Shown here: positions 1 to 7,339 of the stretch, one piece after another
Numbering within the stretch: position 1 is the stretch's first letter
How the letters are laid out: each line of letters begins with the position of its first letter
Source of the DNA: Chloroflexota bacterium
GTDB taxonomy: Bacteria > Chloroflexota > Anaerolineae > Anaerolineales > UBA11858
Reading direction: 5' to 3'
NCBI GenBank assembly: GCA_030666985.1
Contig: DAOUWT010000024.1
Span: 1 to 16,442, forward strand
DNA: 16,442 nt
Program-made: the position numbers and the translations under genes
The notes under the pieces: model-generated
The model's input: only the letters and a program-made list of their open reading frames with translations
Database searches by the model: none
Told to the model about the DNA's origin: nothing

Positions 1-121
1 CCCCCAAGCGTGGCACACGCGCCCAAGGGGGAAAAACCCGTGAGGGGGGCGGGGGGGGAGGGAATTTTCTCCACCCCAGCCGCTTGCGCTCCTCCCACCA
101 ATCCCCAAGAAGGAGTCAATG
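1..121. repeat. Dispersed intergenic repeat, copy 1 (left end probably cut by window)
   Basis: This stretch aligns by eye with 11919-12040. Both have a C5 run, an AAGCG/AGGCG block, GGAAAAACC-like and TTTTCT blocks, CCCCAGCCG followed by a TTGCG or TTTGCG block, CCAATCCC, and end in a GGAGT(C/G)AATG motif. It contains no gene. Copy 1 has far more G homopolymers than copy 2, including runs of 6 and 8 G at 44-58, so its sequence may be partly degraded or partly erroneous at a contig edge. Confidence 0.6.
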
Positions 122-140
122 TCATTAAGTTAGGCAATTA

Positions 141-261
141 ATCATGTCATTTCGACGAGGTTTCGGCATGGTTTCCGCCGAATAACGAGGAGAAATCTTG
201 GGTTCAGTCTACCATTTACTTACGACGGAAAGATTTCTCACTCCGTTCGAAATGACATGAT
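141..261. repeat. 121-bp palindromic MITE-like element
   Basis: The ends are perfect 15-bp terminal inverted repeats (141-155 and 247-261, core TGTCATTTCGA). Inside them, GAGAAATCTT near 190-199 can pair with AAGATTTCTC at 230-239, so the whole element could fold as a long imperfect hairpin or cruciform. It encodes no transposase. It resembles the TGTCATT-ended palindromic intergenic repeats common in some bacterial genomes, including Chloroflexota. It lies just upstream of the hdrA operon. The remaining leader, 262-320, shows only the hdrA ribosome binding site (GAGGA at 307-311). Confidence 0.75.
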
Positions 262-320
262 CCCTTATCTTAATGACATTGAAGAGGGAGTGAATGGTTA
301 CAATTTGAGGACAATAGCTT

Positions 321-3300
321 ATGAACAACAGCAACCTCCAAATTTCACATCCTACAACGCCCGTCGGCGCGGTGATGGTGGTGGGCGGCGGTATCGCTGG
401 CATGCAAGCATCCCTGGATTTAGCCGAGCAAGGTTTCAAGGTCTACCTGGTCGAGAAAGATTCCGCCATTGGGGGAAAGATGGCCCAGCTCGACAAGACC
501 TTCCCAACCAACGACTGCGCCATGTGCACCATCTCCCCCAAACTGGTAGAAGTCGGCCGCCATCCCAGCATAGAAATTCTTACCGGCACCAACGTATTGG
601 ACGTAGCGGGACAAATTGGAGATTTCACCGTTCGCATCAACCGGGAACCACGCTATGTGGACATTGATAAATGTGTGGCCTGCAACGACTGCGTTGATGT
701 CTGCCCCGTGACCATCCCCGATATATTCAACGAAGCTCTCAACTCCAAAAAAGCGGCTTTCAAGCTATACCCGCAAGCCGTGCCCAACGCCTACGCCATC
801 CAAAAGGCCGGGATCGCGCCCTGCCGGGATGCCTGTCCCGCCGGGCAACGCGCCCAGGGCTACATAGCCCTCATCCACGAGGGACGCTGGGATGACGCCC
901 AGCGCGTCATCAAAATGGACAACCCCTTTCCCGGCATCTGCGGGCGGATCTGCAATCACCGCTGCGAGGACGCCTGCAACCGAGACAAGCTGGACGAGGC
1001 CATCAACATCCGGGCCTTGAAACGTTTCGTGACCGACAAAGTCTACGAAAAGCCTCGTCAGCCCGTTGAGCCGGTCGAGATAACCCATCCCGACAAACGT
1101 GTTGCCATCATCGGGGGAGGCCCCTGCGGATTAACCGCCGCCCAAGACGTTATCCGGGCCGGGTACCCGGTCACCGTCTTCGAGGCCCTCCCCCTGGCCG
1201 GGGGAATGCTGCGGGTGGGCATCCCGGAATACCGCCTCCCTGCCGAGATTGTGGAACGCGAAGTCCAAGATATTGTGGATTTGGGCGTAGACTTGCAGTT
1301 GAACCACAGGGTGGATAACTTGGACGACCTCTTTGATGCGGGTTACAACGCAGTGCTGATTGCCGTGGGCGCTCACGAAGGCGTCCGGCCTCACATCCCC
1401 GGCGCAAATCACGCTGAGGTATTGGTCAGCACCACTTTTCTGCGGGATGTGCGCGTCGGCGAGCCGCCAGAATTAGGGAAACGGGTTGCAGTCGTCGGGG
1501 CCGGGGATGTGGCCATGGACGTGGCCCGCACAGCCTTGCGCATGGGGTCAGAGGTTCACGTCTACTACCGCCGCCAACGCAAATACGCCACCGCCGACGA
1601 GCAAGAGATCCACCACGCCATGGAGGAGGGCATCACCTTCCACTTCCAAACCAATCCCACAGAAATCATCGGGGATGACAACGGCAAGTTGAAAGGAATA
1701 TCATGCGTTAAGACTGAAGCAGGAACACCCGATAAATCTGGCCGGCCCCGTCCCGTTCCCATCCCCGATTCGGAACACTTCGTTCCTTGCGACAACGTCA
1801 TTTTCGCCGTGGGTCAACGGGCCGGTTTGGCCTTCATCCCCGGCGACGCGGGGGTAGGAATCACCGCCAAACAAACCATCGCCATCAATCCCAACACATT
1901 GGCAGCCACCAGGGAAGGCGTCTTCGCAGCCGGCGACAGCATCTTTGGGACATCGTTCGTGATCGAAGCCATTGCCAGCGGGCAAACCGCCGCTCGATCC
2001 ATCATCCGCTATTTACAGGGAAAACATCTCGAACCTCCCCCCAAACCTTCTCTGCCGGTCGTAGAGCTTTCCAAAAAAGAACTCGATGAACGCCTGGCGC
2101 GGGGCGAGATCAAACGCCAGCCGCGAGTTCCCATGCCTGTGCTATCCGTAGCAGACCGCGTGGATAACTTCTCCGAGGTGGCACGCGGCTACACTGAAGA
2201 AAGCGCCCGCGCAGAAGCGGCCCGGTGCCTGGCCTGCGGCGTTTGCTCAGAGTGCATGTCATGCGTATTCGCTTGCGGGGCAGATGCTATTGACCATGAT
2301 ATGGTAGCCCAGAAAAAAGAACTCCGCGTTGGGGGGATCATCCTTGCGCCCGGATACCAGATTTATCAGGCCGAACACTCCCAAGAATTTGGCTTCGGGC
2401 GTTATCCAAACGTGGTCACGGCCCTCCAGTTCGAACGCCTGATCTCAGCTTCTGGGCCAACAATGGGAGAAATCCACCGCCCATCCGACGACAAGAAACC
2501 GCATCGGATCGCATTCTTACAGTGCATTGGTTCCCGCGACCAAGAGCATGATTATTGCTCGTCGGTATGCTGCATGTACGCTACCAAAGAAGCAGTCATG
2601 GCCAAGGAGCACTATCCTGAACTCGATATTCACATCTTCCTGATGGATATGCGCGCTTTCTCGAAGGGTTATCTAAGTTACTACGAACGCGCCAAGGATA
2701 AATACGGCGTTCAATACCATCACTGCCGGGTATCCAATCTTTACGAAAACCCTCAAAACCACAATCTCATCATCAATTACCCGCAGGAAGATAATAACAA
2801 CAAATTGCTCAGGGCTGAATTTGACCTGGTGGTTCTCTCTGTGGGGATGGAGATTTCTGACTCTGTCCAGAACCTGGGACGGCAATTGGGCGTGGAACTT
2901 GACGAATACGGTTTTTGCCACACCGTGCGGTTCAACCCCGTGGAGACCAGCCGGGCGGGCATCTACGCCGTGGGGCCTTTCCGTGAACCGAAGGATATAC
3001 CCGAATCGATAACAGAGGCCATCGGCGCAGCGGGGGCCGTGGGGGGGCACCTCGGGGAGTCCCGCTTCTCCCTGACGACCACGCCCGAATTTCCCCCAGA
3101 ACGAGACGTGAATGGAGAAGAGCCGCGTATTGGGATATTCGTGTGTCATTGCGGCACCAATATCGGCGGCTATCTGGATGTCCCAAAGGTCACCGAGTAC
3201 GCTGCCAGTCTCCCCAACGTAGTTCACGCCGAAGACAATCTCTACACTTGCTCCCAGGACAGCATCAAGCATATCACCGAGACGGTCAAAAAAGAAAACC

Positions 3301-4925
3301 TGAACCGGGTCATCGTCGCCAGTTGTACACCCCTGACTCACCAACCTCTCTTCCAGGACAGCATCCGCTCTGCCGGATTGAACCCATACCTGTTCGAGAT
3401 GGCCAATATCCGCAACCAGTGCTCCTGGGTACATTCCAACGATTGGGATAAAGCCACCGTTAAAGCCAAAGACCTGGTGCGTATGTCAGCGGCCAAGTCT
3501 GCCCTCCTTGAAGCTCAACACACCGTTGACGTGCCCGTGGATAAGACTGCTCTGGTAGTCGGAGGAGGAGCGGCCGGCATGATGGCGGCCCTCACCCTGG
3601 CCGAGAACGGTTTTCCAGTCCACCTGGTAGAAAAAGAGGTTGACTTAGGCGGAAATCTCCGGCATATCTATACCTCTTATAATGGCAAAGCCCCTCAAGA
3701 CACCCTGCGCCAACTAATTGAGCGGGTTCAGGCCGCAGACGAGATCACCGTTCACACGAGAAGCCAGATCACAAATGTCACGGGATTCAAGGGAAATTTC
3801 ACCAGCACGCTCGAACACGAAAACGGCGAAAAAGAAGAAGTATCCCATGGCGCTACAATTCTAACCATCGGCGCTGAAGAATACCGGGGACCAGAATACG
3901 GCTACGGGAGCGATCCGCGCATTTTGACGCAGCTAGAGTTTGAGGAGGTGTTGGCGGGGGAGCGTTCGGTCAGGAGACCTTCACTATCGGGAGCGGGGGA
4001 GCAGGAGAGCAGGGAGCAGGAGACTCCACCTGATTCCTGGTCTACTGATTCCCTGTTACCTGATTCCCCGTTACCTGACTCTCTCGTCATGATCCAATGC
4101 GTGGGGCCGGCAGAGGAGTATTGCAGCCGCATCTGCTGCACCACAGCGTTGAAGAACGCCCTCGCGCTCAAAAAGCGAAAGCCGGACGCTCAAATCACTA
4201 TTATCTACAAAGATATTCGCGTGTATGGGTTCAAAGAGCGTCTTTATACCCAGGCCCGTGAAGAAGGAGTGTTATTTTTACGCTATACTGATGAACACAA
4301 ACCGGATGTGCATCTCAATGGGAACGCGAAGAGCCGCAACGGTCAGGGCACGTCTCTTAGCGTCCAGGCTTGGGACTCCGCCCTTGGCCGGATTGTCGAA
4401 ATCCGCCCAGACCTAGTAGTGCTTTCCATGCCAGTGGTTCCCAACCCAGACACCAGCAAACTGGCCACCCGCTTCAAGGTCTCCACCGATATTGATGGTT
4501 TCTTCTTAGAGGCTCACGTCAAACTGCGCCCGGTGGACTTCTCTACCGAAGGGGTCTTCATGGCCGGTATGGCCCACTACCCCAAATTAATAGACGAAGC
4601 CATGATCCAGGCCCAGGCGGCAGCTTCCCGGGCCGCGCGTATTCTCAGCCAAAAGACTCTCACCGCCGGGGGGCGCGTGGCCGTCATTGACCCGGAAAAA
4701 TGTACGGGGTGTCTGACATGCGTGCGCATTTGTCCCTTTGAGGTTCCCATCATTCAACCTGAGCAAGCTGGGGCCGGTAAAATCATGGGAGCGGCTTATA
4801 TTGAGCCGGCGGTCTGCCAAGGATGCGGTTCATGCGCCGCTGAATGTCCCGCCCATGCTATTCAGCTCATGCACTATACCCGCGAACAAATGAGCGCGAA
4901 GGTTCGGGCGTTGGTTAAAAATTAA
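321..4925 (+). CDS. hdrA: HdrA-GltD-HdrA fusion flavoprotein (electron-bifurcating heterodisulfide reductase subunit A, NAD(P)H-accepting)
   Basis: This is a cytoplasmic flavin/Fe-S hub of 1534 residues, against roughly 650 for a basic HdrA. Unit 1 starts with a Rossmann motif GGGIAG (22-27), C66-x2-C69 and a ferredoxin motif C118/C121/C124/C128. A GltD-like insert follows: Cys-rich helical domain (C168, C172, C207, C211, C215, C219), FAD motif GGGPCG (265-270) and a dinucleotide fold GAGDVA (393-398) with YYRR (415-418), an arginine pair that favours NADPH. HdrA unit 1 then resumes with a Cys cluster at 636-652, C735 and C746/C750/C751. Unit 2 carries the HdrA N-terminal cysteines (C942, C944, C977, C1002, C1034), GGGAAG (1081-1086), C1260, C1268/C1272/C1273 and two C-terminal [4Fe-4S] motifs (1461-1471, 1499-1509). 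Known family role: HdrA holds the bifurcating FAD. Inference: the GltD module admits NAD(P)H. A low-complexity segment at about 1220-1255 looks repeat-derived. The start follows GAGGA with 9-nt spacing. Confidence 0.93.
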   Translation: MNNSNLQISHPTTPVGAVMVVGGGIAGMQASLDLAEQGFKVYLVEKDSAIGGKMAQLDKTFPTNDCAMCTISPKLVEVGRHPSIEILTGTNVLDVAGQIGDFTVRINREPRYVDIDKCVACNDCVDVCPVTIPDIFNEALNSKKAAFKLYPQAVPNAYAIQKAGIAPCRDACPAGQRAQGYIALIHEGRWDDAQRVIKMDNPFPGICGRICNHRCEDACNRDKLDEAINIRALKRFVTDKVYEKPRQPVEPVEITHPDKRVAIIGGGPCGLTAAQDVIRAGYPVTVFEALPLAGGMLRVGIPEYRLPAEIVEREVQDIVDLGVDLQLNHRVDNLDDLFDAGYNAVLIAVGAHEGVRPHIPGANHAEVLVSTTFLRDVRVGEPPELGKRVAVVGAGDVAMDVARTALRMGSEVHVYYRRQRKYATADEQEIHHAMEEGITFHFQTNPTEIIGDDNGKLKGISCVKTEAGTPDKSGRPRPVPIPDSEHFVPCDNVIFAVGQRAGLAFIPGDAGVGITAKQTIAINPNTLAATREGVFAAGDSIFGTSFVIEAIASGQTAARSIIRYLQGKHLEPPPKPSLPVVELSKKELDERLARGEIKRQPRVPMPVLSVADRVDNFSEVARGYTEESARAEAARCLACGVCSECMSCVFACGADAIDHDMVAQKKELRVGGIILAPGYQIYQAEHSQEFGFGRYPNVVTALQFERLISASGPTMGEIHRPSDDKKPHRIAFLQCIGSRDQEHDYCSSVCCMYATKEAVMAKEHYPELDIHIFLMDMRAFSKGYLSYYERAKDKYGVQYHHCRVSNLYENPQNHNLIINYPQEDNNNKLLRAEFDLVVLSVGMEISDSVQNLGRQLGVELDEYGFCHTVRFNPVETSRAGIYAVGPFREPKDIPESITEAIGAAGAVGGHLGESRFSLTTTPEFPPERDVNGEEPRIGIFVCHCGTNIGGYLDVPKVTEYAASLPNVVHAEDNLYTCSQDSIKHITETVKKENLNRVIVASCTPLTHQPLFQDSIRSAGLNPYLFEMANIRNQCSWVHSNDWDKATVKAKDLVRMSAAKSALLEAQHTVDVPVDKTALVVGGGAAGMMAALTLAENGFPVHLVEKEVDLGGNLRHIYTSYNGKAPQDTLRQLIERVQAADEITVHTRSQITNVTGFKGNFTSTLEHENGEKEEVSHGATILTIGAEEYRGPEYGYGSDPRILTQLEFEEVLAGERSVRRPSLSGAGEQESREQETPPDSWSTDSLLPDSPLPDSLVMIQCVGPAEEYCSRICCTTALKNALALKKRKPDAQITIIYKDIRVYGFKERLYTQAREEGVLFLRYTDEHKPDVHLNGNAKSRNGQGTSLSVQAWDSALGRIVEIRPDLVVLSMPVVPNPDTSKLATRFKVSTDIDGFFLEAHVKLRPVDFSTEGVFMAGMAHYPKLIDEAMIQAQAAASRAARILSQKTLTAGGRVAVIDPEKCTGCLTCVRICPFEVPIIQPEQAGAGKIMGAAYIEPAVCQGCGSCAAECPAHAIQLMHYTREQMSAKVRALVKN
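3984..4087 (+). repeat. In-frame low-complexity repeat insertion inside hdrA
   Basis: The first half repeats GGAGCAG-like heptamers. The second half repeats a 14-16-bp unit of the form ACCTGATTCCC(T/C)GTT about four times, ending in ACCTGACTC. It translates to a Gly/Glu/Gln stretch and then recurring PDS/TDS triplets (about residues 1222-1255), just before the conserved IQCVG motif of HdrA unit 2. No HdrA motif lies within it. The composition matches degenerate short intergenic repeats more than neighbouring codons. Total length keeps the reading frame open. Confidence 0.65.
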
Positions 4926-4970
4926 ATTGTAAACGATAAATGGTGAATTATAAATGGTAAATGACGGCTA
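4926..4970. repeat. Short degenerate AT-rich repeat between hdrA and mvhD
   Basis: The 62-bp gap before mvhD contains a recurring ATAAATGGT/GTAAATG motif (ATAAATGGTGAAT, then ATAAATGGTAAATGA). It looks like one of the decayed heptamer-type intergenic repeats in this window. An ATG created by the repeat at 4961 is in frame with mvhD but probably is not the real start. Confidence 0.4.
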
Positions 4971-4977
4971 AAGGGAG
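4971..4977 (+). promoter_or_regulatory. Ribosome binding site deciding the mvhD start
   Basis: AAGGGAG lies 10 nt before ATG 4988, while the upstream in-frame ATG at 4961 has no comparable site. This favours the start MSEPK, which gives a 139-residue product, close to the usual MvhD length. Confidence 0.6.
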
Positions 4978-4987
4978 ACTGCTAACT

Positions 4988-5407
4988 ATGTCAGAGCCTA
5001 AAGAAAACAACGAATTACAAATAATTGCCTACTGCTGCGAGCATTGCGCCTATGCAGCCGCCGATCTGGCCGGAGGGCTGCGGATGCAATATCCGTCTAA
5101 CATCAAAATTGTCGAAATCCCTTGCACCGGGCAATTGAGCGCGTTAACAGCTCTTCAGGCACTCGAAGACGGCGTAGATGGTGTCATGGTGGCCGGTTGA
5201 CTGCCCGGCGACTGTCATTACCTGGAAGGTAATTTTCAAGCTAAAAGAAGAGTGACATATATCCAGGATTTATTGGCGCAAATAGGTCTGGAATCACAGC
5301 GTATCAAGATGTATAATATGTCGGCGGCTATGGCAGGTGAGTTTGTTGCCAAGGCTAATGAAATGACGGAGATAATAAAAGAATTAGGGCCTAATCCGTT
5401 GAAGTGA
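4988..5407 (+). CDS. mvhD: Selenocysteine-containing MvhD/FrhD-family iron-sulfur subunit (UGA recoded at 5198-5200)
   Basis: MvhD is a small [2Fe-2S] protein that passes electrons to or from HdrA. The frame opens with CCEHCAYAAADLAG (C16, C17, C20) and PCTGQ (C46) and reaches an in-frame TGA at codon 71. Beyond it the same frame continues for 68 codons with family-like sequence: LPGDCHYLEGN, then a KRRV...LL...IGLE region and an ELGPNPL tail, ending at TGA 5405-5407. Family members usually read AGC-x2-GDCHY; here UGA replaces that first Cys, giving AGU-LPGDCHY with C76 retained. Established knowledge: VhuD, the selenocysteine form of this family, exists in methanogens. A hairpin with a G-containing loop follows 16 nt after the UGA. 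TGA also ends other genes here, so a global code change is unlikely. Standard gene calling would report only an N-terminal fragment ending at 5200. Confidence 0.9.
5198..5233 (+). promoter_or_regulatory. UGA(Sec) codon and bacterial SECIS-like hairpin in mvhD
   Basis: The recoded TGA is 5198-5200. After 16 nt, ATTACC (5217-5222) pairs perfectly with GGTAAT (5228-5233) around the 5-nt loop TGGAA, which has G at loop positions 2 and 3. Bacterial SECIS elements are coding-region hairpins shortly downstream of the UGA, with a guanine near the start of a small apical loop that SelB recognises. Distance and loop fit that pattern. No sel genes lie in the window. Confidence 0.7.
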
Positions 5408-5441
5408 AGAGTAATGAGTAAAACGTGAAGCGTGAAATGGC
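5408..5441. repeat. ACGTGAA-type short degenerate repeat, copy a
   Basis: This stretch contains GTAAAACGTGAAGCGTGAAA, built from 6-8-bp units of the ACGTGAA/GCGTGAA type. Related runs occur at 7292-7318, 10153-10207 and 10772-10803. Confidence 0.5.
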
Positions 5442-5532
5442 ATGTCATTGCAAACGCAGCGCAGCGAAGTGCGGCAATCTCCTAGATGGTTGGGAGGCTG
5501 CCACGTCGCAAAAACGCTCCTCGCAGCGACAT
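5442..5532. repeat. 91-bp imperfect palindromic intergenic element
   Basis: The left arm starts ATGTCATTGC and runs into GCGCAGCGAAGTGCGGCAATC. The right arm ends GCTCCTCGCAGCGACAT, whose reverse complement starts ATGTCGCTGCGAGGAGC. The arms pair imperfectly around a TAGATGGTTGGGAGG centre. It shares the ATGTCATT terminus with the 141-261 element and belongs to the same broad palindromic-repeat type. It lies between mvhD and metV and may act as a processing or attenuation hairpin within the operon. Confidence 0.65.
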
Positions 5533-5565
5533 TAGCAAACCCTACAGAATACATGATTAGCAATT

Positions 5566-5570
5566 GGAGG
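5566..5570 (+). promoter_or_regulatory. Ribosome binding site deciding the metV start
   Basis: GGAGG lies 5 nt before ATG 5576. The alternative in-frame TTG at 5564 overlaps this site and so is unlikely to be the start. Confidence 0.75.
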
Positions 5571-5575
5571 TAGAA

Positions 5576-6265
5576 ATGATTATTGCCGAACAAAAGCCTT
5601 TGGATGAGATTAAAAACCTGATCGGAGATGCAGAGAAGGTCTTGGTGGTTGGGTGCGGCACCTGCGTGACGGTATGTTTCGCAGGCGGTGACCGCGAAGC
5701 CCAAATCCTGGCTTCTTCTCTGCGGATGTCTTCCAAACTTAACGGGCACCCCATGGAAGTCACCGACGTGACCGTCCAACGCCAATGTGAGTGGGAATAC
5801 TTGGACGAGATCGAAAATGAGATCAAGGAAGCCGATATTATCCTGTCCATAGGCTGCGGTATTGGCGTACAAGCCATAGCCGAACACTTTCCCGACTGCT
5901 GGGTAGTCCCCGGCTTAAATACCACTTTCTTGGGATTACCCTCTGAGCAAGGTATCTGGGAAGAACGCTGCATGGCCTGCGGAAATTGTGTTTTAGGGTT
6001 AACAGGCGGCATCTGCCCGGTTGCACGCTGCTCCAAATCGCTCCTCAACGGCCCTTGCGGCGGTTCCGAAGATGGTCACTGCGAAATTGACCCGGACGTC
6101 CCCTGTGCCTGGCAATTGATCTACGACCGCTTGGCGAGCAAAGATAAACTTGACCTGCTCTTGGAGATAGAACCCCCTAAAGATTGGAGTACGGCCCACG
6201 ATGGCGGCCCGCGCAAAATTGTGCGGGAAGACTTAATGCTAGAAACCGAGGAAGCGGAGGCATAA
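5576..6265 (+). CDS. metV: MetV, methylene-tetrahydrofolate reductase zinc/iron-sulfur partner subunit
   Basis: A 229-residue protein of the methylene-THF reductase C-terminal (MetV) family, which pairs with MetF in acetogen-type reductases and links it to external electron carriers. Visible features are a Rossmann-like VLVVGCGTCVTVC near the N-terminus (C27, C30, C34), an IGCGIGVQ turn midway, and a Cys-rich C-terminal block beginning ERCMACGNC and continuing through GGICPVARC and GPCGG to a final PCAW. The start is ATG 5576 behind GGAGG. The stop is 3 nt before metF, so the two are probably translationally coupled, as expected for a stable MetFV pair. In Moorella the homologues form a complex with HdrABC and MvhD, and all those partners are adjacent here. 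Confidence 0.9.
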   Translation: MIIAEQKPLDEIKNLIGDAEKVLVVGCGTCVTVCFAGGDREAQILASSLRMSSKLNGHPMEVTDVTVQRQCEWEYLDEIENEIKEADIILSIGCGIGVQAIAEHFPDCWVVPGLNTTFLGLPSEQGIWEERCMACGNCVLGLTGGICPVARCSKSLLNGPCGGSEDGHCEIDPDVPCAWQLIYDRLASKDKLDLLLEIEPPKDWSTAHDGGPRKIVREDLMLETEEAEA

Positions 6266-6268
6266 ACA

Positions 6269-7288
6269 ATGACAGCAAACGAAAACAACACTAACGGCTA
6301 TCTCGTAGGCACTACACTAGAAAGAATGTTAAAGGCGGGCCACTTTGCCGTCACCGGCGAGCTGGGGTCGCCCCAAAGCGCGCACGGGGAAGAAATCCGC
6401 GCAAAAGCGGCCCTCCTCAAAGGATACGCGGACGGCGTCAACCTCACCGATAACCAAACCGCCATTGTACGCATATCCAGCATTGCGGCCGGGGCCATCC
6501 TCGTCCAAGAGGGGCTTGAGCCTATCATCCAAATGACTTGCCGAGACCGCAACCGTCTGGCCATCCAAGCCGATCTGTTAGGAGCCTATGCCCTGGGGAT
6601 GCGCAACCTGCTCTGCCTAACAGGCGATCATCAAATCTTTGGCAACCACCCCACTGCAAAACACGTCTTTGATATCGACTCAATCCAACTAGTGCAGATG
6701 GTTGCTGATATGCGGGACAAAAAAGTCTTCCAATGTGGAGATGAGTTCAAAGGCATAGAACCTCGTTTCTTTGTCGGAGCCGCTTCCGCCCCGCTCGCCG
6801 ACCCCCTGGATTTTCGCCCCTATCGCCTGGCCAAAAAGATCAACGCTGGGGCCAACTTCATCCAAACCCAACTCGTCTACGATGTGCCAGCATTCGCCAA
6901 ATTCATGGAGAAAGTGCGCGAAATGGGACTCCATGAAAAAACCTCCATCCTGGTCGGTGTGGGTCCCCTCAAAAGCGCCGGCATGGCACGCTACATGAAA
7001 AACAATGTCCCTGGAATTGATGTCCCCGACGAGATCATTGACCGCATGACCGCTGCCGGAAAAGGAGAACCCTGGTTCGGAAAAAAGAATGCCGAAATGA
7101 CCAAAGAAGAGAAACGCGCCCGCTCGAAAGCCAGGCGTGAAGAAGGTATCCAGGTTTGCATTGACCTCATCAAAGAACTACGCGAAATCGAGGGCGTAGC
7201 AGGTGTTCACATTATGGCCATCGAGTGGGAAAAAGCCGTCAAACCCATTGTGGAGGGTGCGGGGCTGTATCCCAGGCCGAGTGTTTAG
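6269..7288 (+). CDS. metF: 5,10-methylenetetrahydrofolate reductase catalytic subunit
   Basis: A 339-residue MetF of the bacterial Wood-Ljungdahl type, which reduces methylene-THF to methyl-THF on a TIM-barrel flavin fold. Recognisable elements are the N-terminal strand FAVTGELGSPQS (Glu31 is the likely conserved barrel-strand acid), NLTDNQTA, QMTCRDRNR (a strongly conserved folate-reductase signature), LLCLTGDH, FFVGAASAP, and GANFIQTQLVYD. The C-terminal tail, rich in Lys, Arg and Glu around KEEKRARSKARREEG, precedes a final helix. Sequence alone does not show whether it uses FAD or FMN. GGAGG (6256-6260) precedes the ATG by 8 nt and overlaps the end of metV. Its place between metV and hdrCB implies electrons come from the Hdr complex rather than directly from NAD(P)H. 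Confidence 0.93.
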   Translation: MTANENNTNGYLVGTTLERMLKAGHFAVTGELGSPQSAHGEEIRAKAALLKGYADGVNLTDNQTAIVRISSIAAGAILVQEGLEPIIQMTCRDRNRLAIQADLLGAYALGMRNLLCLTGDHQIFGNHPTAKHVFDIDSIQLVQMVADMRDKKVFQCGDEFKGIEPRFFVGAASAPLADPLDFRPYRLAKKINAGANFIQTQLVYDVPAFAKFMEKVREMGLHEKTSILVGVGPLKSAGMARYMKNNVPGIDVPDEIIDRMTAAGKGEPWFGKKNAEMTKEEKRARSKARREEGIQVCIDLIKELREIEGVAGVHIMAIEWEKAVKPIVEGAGLYPRPSV

Positions 7289-7291
7289 GGA

Positions 7292-7320
7292 AATAAAACG
7301 TAAAACGTGAAACGTAAGGT
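7292..7320. repeat. ACGTGAA-type short degenerate repeat, copy b
   Basis: The metF-hdrCB gap contains TAAAACGTAAAACGTGAAAC followed by GTAAGG, made of units of the same kind as the copies near 5410-5440 and 10153-10207. It ends just before the hdrCB ribosome binding site (AAGGAG 7327-7332). Confidence 0.5.
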
Positions 7321-7339
7321 CTCATCAAGGAGAACCTAA

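Noticed and set aside
279..304. Promoter TTGAAG/TACAAT before hdrA
   Set aside because: The spacer is only 14 nt and the -10 lies too close to the ribosome binding site; the true hdrA promoter is not identified.
2673..3434. Long open frame (253 codons) on the - strand inside hdrA
   Set aside because: It is antisense to strongly conserved HdrA coding sequence, shows no recognisable domain, and is explained by codon bias of the real gene.
4961..5200. A complete 79-residue protein ending at TGA 5200
   Set aside because: The family sequence continues in the same frame for 68 codons past the TGA, so this is the first part of a recoded mvhD and not a short gene or a pseudogene.
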